From assembly GCA_900095095.1 (NCBI GenBank), contig FMBT01000638.1, positions 1-31,457 on the forward strand: a stretch of DNA of 31,457 nucleotides. Reading direction: 5' to 3'. A model generated the notes under the pieces. It searched no databases and was not told the origin of the DNA. It saw only the letters and a list, made by a program, of their open reading frames with translations. This stretch comes from Fragilariopsis cylindrus CCMP1102 (lineage: Eukaryota; Bacillariophyta; Bacillariophyceae; Bacillariales; Bacillariaceae). The position numbers were made by a program, and so were the translations under genes. Positions within the stretch are counted from its first letter, which is position 1. Every line of letters starts with the position of its first letter. Shown here piece after piece: positions 19,108 to 30,364 of the stretch.

Positions 19108-21507
19108 CTACAATGGAATATTTGAATGTTTCTTCTTAATCTCTGGCATAGTTTTGGTACGGAGTAGCCGAAGATCATTGCATAGAATGCGCCTAGTGTC
19201 TTGAGGATCTATGATGTCATCTACAAACCCCCTCTGAGCAGCTATCATTGGATTGGCAAATTTTTCATTGTATTCTGAAATGTGCTGCTCCACATTATTC
19301 TAAAGGAGAGGAAAGGAAGTATCACAATATCGACCAGTTAAAGAGAAAAATGAATCAATCCGAAAGAGAGAGAAAGAGGAAGAAGGGGATCAGCATACCA
19401 TTACGATATTTTATCACGCGAAGAAATATCACTTCCTTTATTCGTTTGTATCATAAAAATAGGAGTGCAATGGCAAATTGTACTTACATCGCCTCGATAC
19501 AAGATATTGACAGCTCCTTTAGCTCCCATCACTGCAATCTCTGTACCAGGCCTAAAGCAACAGGGCATCAATCAACGAATTGTGAGGTGGGTGGGTGAAT
19601 CAGATGTAGTAACGGAACATAATGTCACACCATTTGTCAGAATATACAACTTACCATGCGTAATTACAATCAACTCTAAGATGCTTGCTAGCCATCACGT
19701 CGTAGGCCCCTCCATACGATTTCCTAGTTATTACTGTGACTTTTGGTACAGTAGCTTCTGCGTATGCAAATAGTAGCTTCGCACCATGACGTATGATTCC
19801 TCCAAATTCTTGTTCCGTTCCTGGTAAGAAACCCGGTACATCGACAAGAGTGACCAGGGGAATGTTAAAAGCGTCACAAAAACGAACAAATCTTGCAGCT
19901 TTGTTACTAGCATTGATATCAAGACATCCCGCTAAGGTCAATGGATTGTTTGCAACAATTCCAACTGTATGACCTTCCATTCGAGCAAATCCGGTTACGA
20001 TATTCTGTGCCATTTCTGGCATAATCTCAAAGATATCACCGTGATCGACAATTTGTCGAATGATATTCTTCATATCATATGGTGAATTAGGATCATCTGG
20101 GACCAGTCGTTCTAATTCCGGAACTAAACGATCTGGTGGATCGGATGTTTCTTTGATCGGAAGTGTTGACTTGTCATTTGAACTAGGCAAAAAATCGAGT
20201 AAACGTCTCATTGCTTTCATCGTAGCGATATCATTTCCAAACCTACCATGCGCCACACCACTTTTACTTACATGAACCTTACTTCCTCCTAAATCTTCTT
20301 TAGTGACATCTTCGTTGGTAACCGTTTTGACTACGTCAGGGCCTGTGACGAACCTGTTTATTACAGAGACAAAAATAAAAATAACGCGAAAAACATCATA
20401 TTCAATAGGCCAAAGGATGCGACAGTAATCACTTATTATGAGAAGATATTTTCTTAATGTCGATTCATATAGATGTTTTCTTCGTTTTTTTGGTGGATTT
20501 GGTAGATATTGTATGCATCTATTTCTCTTCGTTTTCTTTCTTACTTACATGTACCTGAAAAATGAAGAAATTGAAATCAAATGGCAGTTACGACCACGCA
20601 CGCAAAAACAAAAACAAAAAGAGTTGGGAGGTAGATTGCAAGATGCGTAATGTATTTAGAAATAAATATTGAATAGACATAAAAAAGGTGTTATATGTAT
20701 CAATGCATTAGAACGAAACATATCAAGTATAGTTACTTACGATGTAGATTCAACCATAAAAATAAAATCTGTCATGGCTGGACTATATACGGCTCCGCCA
20801 GCACATGGGCCCATCACAACAGATATTTGTGGAATGACACCAGAGGCATCCACATTTGCTTGGAAGACATCCGCATACCCTGCTAAAGAATTCACACCCT
20901 CCTGTATTCGAGCACCACCAGAATCATTGAGTCCAATCACGGGTGCACCAACACGTGTTGCCATCTCCATGATTTTCACAATTTTTTCAGCATGTGTTTC
21001 CGATAAACTTCCACCAAATACGGTAAAGTCTTGACTGAACGCATACACGTATCGGTCATTCACTTTACCATATCCTGTGATTACACCATCTCCTGGAAAT
21101 TGTATGTTCTCCATATTAAATTCTGTACAACGATGTGTTTTAAATGCATCCAATTCCTGGAAGGTACCCTCATCAAACAGTATTTCTAATCGTTCTCGAG
21201 CTGTCAATGAACCTTTCGCATGCTGACGATCAATCCTATCCTGACCTCCACCTAGTAATGATTTTGTTCGTTCTACTTGTAATCGTTCTTTAAATTTTGA
21301 TTTTAACATGGACGGATCTTTTTCATCAGCTTCATCATCTTCCGAAGTAACAGCAGAAGAAAATAAGCGATAATCTTGTGTTGTATATTGGGAGAGACAT
21401 CTTAGTGATGCAAGAGAAAAAGAAGGCAGAAGATGAGCCTGGTTGTAGGATCGTGCCAAGTGACTACTGGTACGACCAACAATAGTAGCAATGATTTTCT
21501 GAACCAT
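19108..21507 (-). CDS. PCCB: Propionyl-CoA carboxylase beta subunit, mitochondrial; five exons including a 6-nt microexon
   Basis: Exons: 21507-20741, 20554-20549 (six bases), 20353-19655, 19551-19488, 19299-19108; 575 aa in total. The frame closes exactly across all junctions. The N-terminus (about 1-55) is basic and Ser/Leu-rich without acidic residues, as in mitochondrial presequences. The carboxyltransferase has both halves: [16 protein letters not shown] in the N-domain, and [28 protein letters not shown] and [10 protein letters not shown] segments in the C-domain. It ends KKHSNIPL like animal PCCB. It transfers carboxylate from biotin (on the alpha subunit, not in this window) to propionyl-CoA, forming methylmalonyl-CoA for odd-chain lipid and branched amino acid breakdown. 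The microexon GTACAT supplies the end of S, Y and start of M in [12 protein letters not shown], exactly the residues needed by the family. Divergent from the amine oxidase fusion gene. Confidence 0.95.
20549..20554 (-). other. PCCB: 6-nt microexon of PCCB
   Basis: The minus strand reads TTTTTCAG|GTACAT|GTAAGTAAG. Exon 1 ends ACA TC before GTAAGT at 20740, and exon 3 begins G TTC GTC after AAACAG at 20354. Inclusion of GTACAT gives TC-G, TAC, AT-G (Ser-Tyr-Met), matching the conserved TSYxFxTGPDVV segment. Skipping it would also keep frame but lose two residues of that segment. Confidence 0.88.
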
Positions 21508-22051
21508 TATTGTGTGGGTCGTCGTGTTGGTTATCAAATAAATAAAAGCAATGTCAGTCTATTTTGCAGTATACGATTAATCTTATGTCGCCAACCGAAA
21601 TTCTTTGCCACTTCGATATTTGAAGGCGAGGGGGGCTTCAAATGTAAGAATGAAACAGTAAGAAAAAATCTGACTGATTTGTCAACAAGACAACAAACAG
21701 AACTCTTATATTGCTTGATCTCTTCTTGATCTCACGATCGAAGGACACTGAAAACATCGAAAAAAATCGAGAAACGAAGCAAACAATATACAGTATCATC
21801 AAATAATAACATCAAACTTTTTTGACATGAATTAGTGATTGCCACCGACACGGGATTAAAAAATTCGAGTCGTGCCAAAAATCAAACCGACAACCACGCA
21901 TAAACATTTTTCTTTATTTTTTTAAATTTATTGTTGATTGTGTTGAAACTTAACTGGTACTGTATTACAATGGCGCTTTTGCTTGGCAGAATGGCTCTCT
22001 CATTCCAGAACATTGTCTCGCAAGTATTCACCACCATAATTAGTACTGTAG
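21508..22051. promoter_or_regulatory. Divergent promoter region (PCCB / GNAT-amine oxidase) with uORF
   Basis: About 540 bp between divergent start codons. An upstream ATG at 21970 opens a 36-codon reading frame (MALLLGRMALSFQNIV...) that ends with TGA at 22078-22080, overlapping the main ATG at 22052 in another frame. If included in the transcript it would be an overlapping uORF. No specific promoter motif can be assigned. Confidence 0.4.
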
Positions 22052-23447
22052 ATGATGATGTTTCAATATTCCATCACTGATTCCGATGGAGCCACGAAGG
22101 CACTGAAAGAGATTTCAGACCGATTGTTCCAATCAACACAGAATGAGAATGAGAATGATAATAATGATGAAGATGACGATAATGATGATAATGAACATCA
22201 GTCATCATCTTCGTTACCAATATTACAATTAGTATCGATGAAAGAATCATTCGATATAGAACTACTAAAAAAATTCTACGAGGAACTGATGATTCCAAAT
22301 TTTCCTCTTGAAGATGAACGGGATGACATAGCAGATTGGATCTACTGTTTAGATCCTACCCAACAGCAAAAGCAAAATCAAAATCAAGATCAAAAGGAAC
22401 AAGGTCCAAGCATGGACGTTCTGTTGTTGATATTACAGCAAGAACAAAAAAAGGTCGTAGAAGAAAAAGATAAATCATCATTATTATCAAGAATAGCAAA
22501 AACAACAACAACAACCACGATCATTGGAGGTATCGCCTTTGAATATTATAAACAAGCACAATGTGGCTTGTTGTCCTATATGGTAGTCGCAGAAGATTTT
22601 CGACGGCTAGGCATTATACGAAGCCTTCATCCTGTCGCTTGTGAAGCAATACAACTTCTACATGAAGAAGAACAACAAGAAGCAGTAACATCATCAACAT
22701 CACCATCACCATCACCAACAACAGTCGACAATATAAACAGTAGTACTACTACTACTATCAAGGCAATTTTCGCTGAGACTAATACCATTGAGGCCGGGGA
22801 TGTACCACCTGAAATAATTCGAAAGCGTCATGAGATATTGTATAGTTTAGGTTATCGTCAATTGAAGTTTCCCTACGTTCAACCACCTCTGGTAGAAGAC
22901 GGGGTTAGTTTTGATGATATTATGCTGCTAATCTATTGGACTGGGGGTGCCAATGACAATGACAATACTATCAGTCCTTGCGACAATGAAAGAAGTAGTA
23001 GTAGTAGTATCAATTGTACTATAGAAACTGAAATCTTGTACGGCTATGTAGTCGACTTTTATAAATCAGTGACTGGATACGATACTGATACATACAAGAA
23101 TCATTGGTATTACAAACTTGTTGATTGGTATCGAAAAGAAAACTATTTGACAGAGATTGCGAAAGATCTACCATGGGATGATATCACACAAGAAATGAAA
23201 GATTGTATGATGAAAAAAACTACGACAACAACATCATCATCATATAGTCATCATCATCATCATCATCTATTAACCAGTAACACAAAGATCTTGGAAAGCC
23301 CTACGACTGATTCGACGATAGCAACGGCAAGCGTGACAACGACAACGACACCAACTCCACCACAGCCATCTACAGAAGTCGTGGTGGTTGGGGCTGGAAT
23401 TGCAGGACTAGTTGCTACTATTACATTAGCCGAAGAATATTTGAAAG

Positions 23448-23478
<31 letters not shown>

Positions 23479-25165
23479 ACCCTCACAAGAAAGAGCGCCT
23501 TTGACAATCACCTTAATCGAAGCTAATTCATTCGTAGGTGGGAGAATACGAACCGTTGTATCCAATACAGATACAAAAACAAAAATTGATGAAAATAGTA
23601 CCGTAGATCCACTCATGTTCAACAACGACAGATTGTCGAGTATCCAAAAAGTAGATAGCTTCGCGCCGTGGCCAGTAGCCATAGGCGCGGAGTTCATACA
23701 CGGAGTTGATAGTATGGTAAATGAATTGATTGAAAAGAACGAAGATTGGCTGGTTCAAGAAACGTTCGATCTTTGTTCATCGTTAGATGAATATCCATCA
23801 AGGAATTCATTTGTTCAGAGGAGAAGTTCAATTTTGTTGACAACCGAACAAAGGACTATGCCACATGTACAAATTTGCATTGGTGGAAGGTGTTATCCAT
23901 TACAGCCTCAGTATCATCAAGTCAGTAGCACATCTACCTTTAGTAACGAACAAAATCGTGTGCACCAACTAATCTGTCAAGTAAACAATATATGGAACAA
24001 CTTACAAGATATAAATGAAGATACGAAGACAGAAATCAAATCCTACCGTGACATGTCCCTAGATACATTCATCGAAGAGCAGTTGTCTCATGATGAAGGT
24101 AATATATCTGATGATGATATTGAAACAGTGAAACAAATAATAGAATGTTTATATTCCAATACAGCTGGTTCATCTAATATGTTTATGGGAGTATCTGAAG
24201 CCCGTCGAGAAGAATATAATTGGGAATATACAGAAAGTAATTTTCGTCCAGGTCAGTGCTTCGCCGAATTCATTAAATACTATCTCGATCGTATTGCCGA
24301 AATAAACAAGCAAGCGGAATCAAGAAACTCAAACGTGAAAGTCAACATTGTTACGACATGCCCAATTATAGAAATCGGAAGTGCTTTACAAAAGGATAAT
24401 AACAACAAAACTCAAAACTATCCTATCAGAATTTCGGCCAGTGCTGGAGAGACTTTTGACTGTGGTAAATGCATCGTGACAGTTCCGTTGGGTGTCCTGA
24501 AAGCCAATAAAATTAATTTTCGAGATGAATACAAGATTCCAACTGAAATGCAAGATGCAATTGATACTATCAACATGTTTTCTGGAATAAAAGCCCACAT
24601 GCTTTTGAAGATTGGAATTGATATTAGCTGCATGACAAAACTTATGAAATCAACAGAACTCTTCTTCTGCCCTGGTGAAATTTTCTCGCAGGTTTGGCTT
24701 CGTCGTAACGAAGAAACTGTGTTCCTGACAGGATTCTGTGTTTCCAACTGTCGAGATCGACTAATTGATTTGGTATTGAGCAGCGAGAAGGAGGGAGAGG
24801 AATCAAAATCCGAGATTGCACAAAACTTGATGCTACAACAAATACAGCGTTTATTTGAACCGAGTAATAGCGAAGTAAAGGCCTTCGTCGATCCCTACTC
24901 ACCCACATGTTCATCGTTTGCACTTCATGATTGGTCTGAAGACGAATTCACTTTAGGAATTTATTCCTCACCTTCAGTCGGTGCTGATTTTACACATCGC
25001 GATTGCTTGACAAAGCCTATCAATAATGATATTTGGTTTGCAGGGGAGCATGCGAATGCAACTACATGTGCTACCGTACAATCGGCTATGGAAAGTGGTT
25101 CAAAAGCTGCTAAGGAAGTCTTTCAGACACTTGAATTTGATCAAAAATATAATGCTAAAATATAA
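22052..25165 (+). CDS. GNAT acetyltransferase - FAD amine oxidase fusion
   Basis: One uninterrupted ORF of 1037 aa. Residues about 30-390 look like a divergent GNAT domain: GGIAFEYY and GLLSYMVVAEDFRRLGIIRSL give the beta4-beta5/alpha3 acetyl-CoA signature (RRLG), followed by AIFAETNTIEAG and LYSLGYRQLKFPYVQPPL. A low-complexity linker (poly-T, poly-H, about 391-440) leads to an amine oxidase. Its elements are the dinucleotide-binding VVVVGAGIAGL at about 447, LIEANSFVGGRI, GAEFIHG, GQCFAEF, CIVTVPLGVLK, NMFSGIKAHMLLKI (possible flavin-contacting lysine) and the C-terminal WFAGEHAN...TVQSAMESGSKAA. The oxidase half resembles polyamine oxidase/LSD1-type enzymes that oxidise amines to imines with H2O2 release. 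Combining an N-acetyltransferase with an amine oxidase suggests acetyl-polyamine turnover, which is an inference. No PTS1 and no clear signal peptide: cytosolic or nuclear. Confidence 0.88.
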
Positions 25166-25246
25166 AATTATAGTATTATCTCTCTTTTTGTAACACTAGA
25201 AATATATGCTTCTACGTTCTACGAATGAATCTCTCTCTCTCTCTTT

Positions 25247-27065
25247 TCAACCAGCAACCTCATCGCGCTCTTCAAAGGAATTTTTAGTTTGAGATGTTAC
25301 ATGCATAAAGGCGCAACCTTTACCTCGTTTGCAATCACCCAACAAATGAAAGGGCATGCAATGTTGTGAATGATTTCGGTCCTTCCACAACTGCATCTGC
25401 TTTTCTTTGCTCAATGTCTTCATCTCTTGCACTGTATCCTTAGTCGGAACTACCACGCCCTGCCGAAGATCTGAAGACGATACAATAATTAGAGAGGAAA
25501 GAAGACGGAGTAGAACCGTTGTTCAATGTGTGAGGATAAGCTAGAAAGATATGATCCAAACGATTCACGTAGGTTAATAATGACTTACAATATTCTAAAT
25601 CTTCCCTTTTTTCTCGTTTTGCCTTTCTTATCATACGCGCTTCATATTCTTTTCTTTTTCCTTCTTCTATTTTCTTCCTTCTAAGAGCTTCGCTTTCCTT
25701 TTTGGCACTTTCAACATCGAATTGGAATGATTCAGGATTTTTTCGATATTGTTTGACTTTCAAAATTACACCTTCTACTTCATCGACGGATGAGCAAGCA
25801 AGACATCCTCCCATCAGCTGGTACGTTTTTAATTCGTCTTTTAGTATTCGTCTTGTGTGAAATATCACTGTCCTCAATATGGCAGGATATTGTCGAACTA
25901 GACATATGTACTCTAGGGCCAACTGAACCTTATCATCGGAAGTTTCATAAAGTTCACTCAATGACACATTTGTCGAACCTTTCGTACTGCACTTTTTTAG
26001 TTTGACTACTAAAGCCTCCTTTTCGGAGAGTTTCTTCCTTTCTTTTGTAGTGAGTACATCCTCTCCTTCTTTTTCTATCTTCGCCTCTATAGACAAAATC
26101 TTTTTCAATTTCTTGATCAATTTTTCTCGTTTAGGCCATTCCTTGAAAACTTTACCACCCTTTACTTCGATCTCGCTTATACTACTGCTGCTACCCTTTT
26201 TTTCAGTGCTGTCTTCTTCTCGACTACCGAACCGTGGAAGGTACAGTGCTGGATTGTCTAAAATTCCTTCAGCGCTCATAATACCATCGGCCTTGGTTAG
26301 TTCCAAGTTCTTAACGACGTCATCGTGTGTCTTTGTATTCCCATTTGTCACCAAGATTTTGTCACGGTAATCGTCACACTGAGACAATTCCTGTTGGAGT
26401 CTTTGAATTTGATCCAGCAAGGCAGCACCGTCACGTGCCCCCGCCCCCTTTCTAAGATAGCTTGCTCGATATCGAGCATGAATGGCAATTAACGAGGCCC
26501 CTGCGTCGTATAATTGTTGACACAACTGTAACGTTTCCTCATAAGTACCCAACAACCGAATCTTAACAAAAATCGGGATCTTTACAGCCACCGATGCGGC
26601 TGCCACCATGCTAACAATGAGGGGACGATCCTTAACATCTAACAGGTATGAACCAAAATGACCTAAATATGCCGTACGTTGTGGGCATCCAAGGTTGAGA
26701 TCTATCGCATCACAATATGGCTCAGCAAGTTTGGCAGCCCGTGAAAAATCTTCAGGAGTATTGGCAGCAAAATGACAAACCAATGGTCGATCAAATGGAG
26801 TGGTTTGGAATTCCTTTAGTCTATATTCCTCCGATTTAACGAATTCAGATGCCATCATCATCGGAGTGTAGATAAGTTGAGCTCCATATTTACGACATAG
26901 CAATCGAAAAGGAAGTTCCGATGCCCCAACCATCGGTGCAACAATATAACGATAATCGAAAGGCAGACAGATTTCAGTTTTCGCCTTTTTTGTTGTATTT
27001 TTGTCCACGGGAGAGGTCAAATTTTCTTCATTTTCCTGCAGCCGTTGCCTTTTTTTGCTTTCCAT
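25247..27065 (-). CDS. DUS1: tRNA-dihydrouridine synthase 1 with C-terminal CCCH zinc finger; two exons
   Basis: Exon 1 27065-25589, intron 25588-25471 (GTAAGT...TCTTCAG), exon 2 25470-25247; 566 aa. The TIM-barrel signature is complete: APMVGASELPFRLLCRKYGA, LNLGCPQ with the catalytic Cys at about residue 127, VKIRLLG, AIHARYR and the NGN/MSAEGILDNPALY segment that binds FMN phosphate. These motifs match Dus1 (U16/U17 of tRNA) better than Dus2, 3 or 4. A basic N-terminus (KKRQR, KKAK) could direct it to the nucleus. The second exon encodes a CCCH finger, C-x8-C-x5-C-x3-H (CMPFHLLGDC...CAFMH), likely for RNA binding; the CCCH finger is better known from Dus3. Only about 80 bp separates its stop from that of the facing amine oxidase fusion, so the two 3' UTRs must overlap. 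Confidence 0.92.
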
Positions 27066-27465
27066 GATGATTGTTCGGTATTCGACTGATTCTAACAATG
27101 TTTTCAACTTTGCGGTGGTCCAAGGATAAGATCTCGTTGATGTGAATTTGTGATTTGAACAAGAAATTTTTAAAAAAGAAATTACAAATCTGTTTTATTT
27201 GCTTTTTGTTCTCGGTTTTGTGGTTTTTATAGTAACACGGTAGAATGACAGACTAGATATTTCGCTCTACGTCGATAGAGCAAAAAAGAACAGATCATAA
27301 AAAATAGATCATAGATCTCAAAAAGATCTTCACTCCGATGACACAACGACAATTAAACATCTACAGTACTCGTATTGAAGCCAAGCAGTAACAACGACTA
27401 ATATTACCTCTGTAACCAAACAAGCACAAGACACAGACAGCACACATAACGAAGAAAGAAAAGCA
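27066..27465. promoter_or_regulatory. Divergent promoter region (DUS1 / rhamnonate dehydratase)
   Basis: 400 bp of AT-rich DNA between divergent ATGs. It contains clustered AGATC repeats (agatcat, tagatcat, agatct, agatctt, about 27293-27329). No known regulatory motif is assignable. Confidence 0.35.
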
Positions 27466-29462
27466 ATGTCACTAATTTTTGGTCCTCATTCCGCGGTTAC
27501 GCCGAATAAAAATGCTGTACTCATTAAACATGGTGAGTACTGCTGTATCGAAGAAAAGAAAAGGATGTTGTGAAATGAGTTAAAGAAAATGGAATGAGAA
27601 TGTCATTATCAATTCGAGAAACTTTTTTGTAACTCACTCATATTCACATTCATTTTCATACTATGTAGTTCGAGCCTTCGTCTTTGGAGACGACAAACAA
27701 GAAAAGGAGTCTGGTGGTGGTGCTGATTGTCATAAGCAGAGTGCAGGACATTGGATTGTTGATTCTGATATTGCAAACCCTATGTCGGTGTATGAACAAT
27801 ATCGAGCATCCCGAACTAGTTGGGGTATAGATGCCATGGGTAGCGTTGTTGTTGAAGTTGAGCTATCGAATGGTATGATTGGTGTTGGAATTTCTATTGG
27901 CGGTGATGCTGCATGTTATATCATTGAGAAACATCTGGCACGTTTCGTTGAAGGACAAGATCCTAGCAATGTGGAATTAATATGGGATCAATGCTGGCGA
28001 TCAACAATCAACTATGGGCGTAAGGGTATTGCCATACAGGTGAGTGAGTCTCTTTATTTCTTTAATGGGGAAGGAAAGAAAGGACAGAAGGGTAATAAAA
28101 CCTCATATAACATCATATTTTGGTATTCGTTTTTATCTTTGAAATCTCCTTCTCTCACCCTATGGAACCTACAAAACTTCCTCAAATTTTGATAGGCGTT
28201 GAGTGCTCTAGATTTGGCTATCTGGGACGCGCTAGGTCATTTACGAGGACTTCCTGTCTATGCATTACTGGGCGGCAAAACGAAGGAAAGAATGCCTGTC
28301 TACGCAACAACAGCAAGGTAAATAAAACGGAATAGACTAGCTAGGACTATATATGTGACATCGGGGGGAGAAATTTGAAGTACTTCTAATGCACTATAAA
28401 ACATCGATACTAGCTCACTTACACTGTTCACAGGCCCGACTTTGCCAAGTCGATGGGTTTTCATGGTGCTAAATTTCCTCTACCGTTTGGTCCAGCTCAA
28501 GGACAAGAAGGGATGAGAAATAATATCGAAATGGTAAAAAAGTGGAGAGAGGCTGTAGGAGAAGATTATCCGTTAATGATTGACTGTTATATGAGTTTGA
28601 CTGTTCCGTATGCGATTGAATTAGCAAGACGATGCGAACCATACGATGTAAAATGGATCGAGGAAACACTCCCTCCCGACGAATACGAAGGATATGCAAG
28701 AATCAAAGAAAAAGTCTGTTCAACTCTCTTGACGACTGGAGAACACGAGTACACTCGATGGGGCTTTCGTATGCTACTAGAAAAGAAGTGCTGCGATGTT
28801 CTTCAACCCGATATAACCTGTAAGCACCACTTCTTTACTCCGTGTATTCTATTTGCTGCATTTTAGATATTGATCAGTTTCTAACTCAACCATTCATTCA
28901 CTCATTCACTCTCTCACTCACTCACTCACTCACTCACTCACCCACTCTATCCACTGTATCCACTCTACTGCTCAACTGATATAAGGGTGTGGAGGAATGA
29001 CCGAAGCACGACGGATTGTAGCACTTGCAAGCGCATATGATATTCCAATTATTCCGCATGGATCCTCTGTCTACTCATATCATTTACAAATTTGTTTTCC
29101 GTCATGTCCTATTGCCGAGTTTCTGGTCATGGTACGTCGTGTGAATTAAATAACCATGGCGATTTTTATGATTTGTGCTTTCATAGTCAACGATACAACG
29201 TCACTCACTCATTCACTCTGTCTACCTACCTCTCCCTCCTACACATAAACACACACACACGCACATACATACACACACTAAAAACATTGAACCTCCCTCT
29301 CAGTCTCCAAAGGCAGATAAGATTGTCAGTTATTTTGGCAACTTGTTCAAGGACGAACCTCTCCCAAAGGATGGATATGTAGAACTGACCGATAAACCTG
29401 GATTTGGCGTTGAGTTGAACAGAGAGGAACTCAATTTGAGACGTCCCTATCCTAGAGATTAA
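27466..29462 (+). CDS. rhmD: L-rhamnonate dehydratase (enolase superfamily); six exons
   Basis: Exons 27466-27532, 27669-28039, 28196-28317, 28434-28819, 28986-29131, 29304-29462; 416 aa, all junctions in frame. The order of motifs follows bacterial RhmD closely: [16 protein letters not shown] near the N-terminus, LALWDLFG-like [41 protein letters not shown], the Mg ligands D (MIDCYM, about 236), E (WIEETLPP, about 262) and E (GEHEYT, about 290), the general-base His ([10 protein letters not shown], about 339), and the ending [10 protein letters not shown]...LRRPY. It dehydrates L-rhamnonate to 2-keto-3-deoxy-L-rhamnonate. Length is close to the bacterial enzyme (about 400 aa). No targeting peptide, so probably cytosolic. 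It is convergent with an FAH-SDR fusion that could perform the next two steps. The close bacterial resemblance allows an origin by transfer, but the six introns show long residence. Confidence 0.92.
28895..28942 (+). repeat. (ACTC)n tetranucleotide repeat in intron 4 of rhmD
   Basis: Roughly eight ACTC units from about 28912 to 28942, preceded by diverged CATTCACTC units. It lies inside the intron just upstream of the branch/acceptor region of exon 5. Confidence 0.9.
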
Positions 29463-29625
29463 TTTTCACAGATATTTATCTTAGACCTATAATTTATATA
29501 ATGCATTCGTAGTTAAGCTAATCAATGATCTATGTTGGTATCAATTATACTGCATAGAAGAGTTCTCTTTGTTTTCCTCCTCTCATAATCTCTATACTTC
29601 CACCTTACTAGTACTCAACATTTAC
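29463..29625. other. Convergent spacer of rhmD and FAH-SDR
   Basis: Only 163 bp between facing stop codons, AT-rich; the 3' UTRs must be very short or overlap. Confidence 0.7.
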
Positions 29626-30326
29626 CTAGTAGACCGACCTACCCCCCGTAGCATCGAAGCAAAATCCAGTTGTAAAACTAGTTTCTGGGTCACACATGAA
29701 TACTACCATAGCAGCTATTGCCGATCATTCAACATTATATTCAAGTATAGTAGCACGGGAGAAAATAAAATGGGGATAAGACTACACATACACACACCAC
29801 ACACACATACACACACATAATATACTGCCTTCAACAGAGATAGACAAACGTACCGATCTCGTCAATAGTTCCACAACGTTTCATTGGTATCTTATCTGTC
29901 ATGTACTTAACCTGTGCAGCAGGCATATCATCAACCATTTGTGTTCGCACTACTGCAGGGCACAGAGCGTTGCACGTTATGCCCGTCTCAGCATATTCTT
30001 TGCCAATCGATTTAGTCAGTCCAATGACGGCAGCCTTGCTGGCTGAATATGCCAGCATTCCTGCATTGCCTTCCTTTCCCGCAATAGAGGAGATTTTACC
30101 GATCCTCCCATAATCATTTTCTCTCATGTAAGGAAGGGCTGCCTTGCATCCATTGAAAATACCATGAACATTGACACGAAAAACAGCCTCAAAGTTATCA
30201 GGATCAACATCTTCTGTCTTAACCCCAGTTGAGCCGACAATTCCTGCAGCTTGCACTGGAACAGAATGGATTAGAAATGAAATAGAGAAGGAACAAAGAT
30301 CAGTATCGACAGTACAAGCGATTTTG

Positions 30327-30364
<38 letters not shown>

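Noticed and set aside
28895..28942. Tandem ACTC units considered as a CRISPR-like array
   Set aside because: Units are contiguous four-base repeats without spacers, in a eukaryotic intron.
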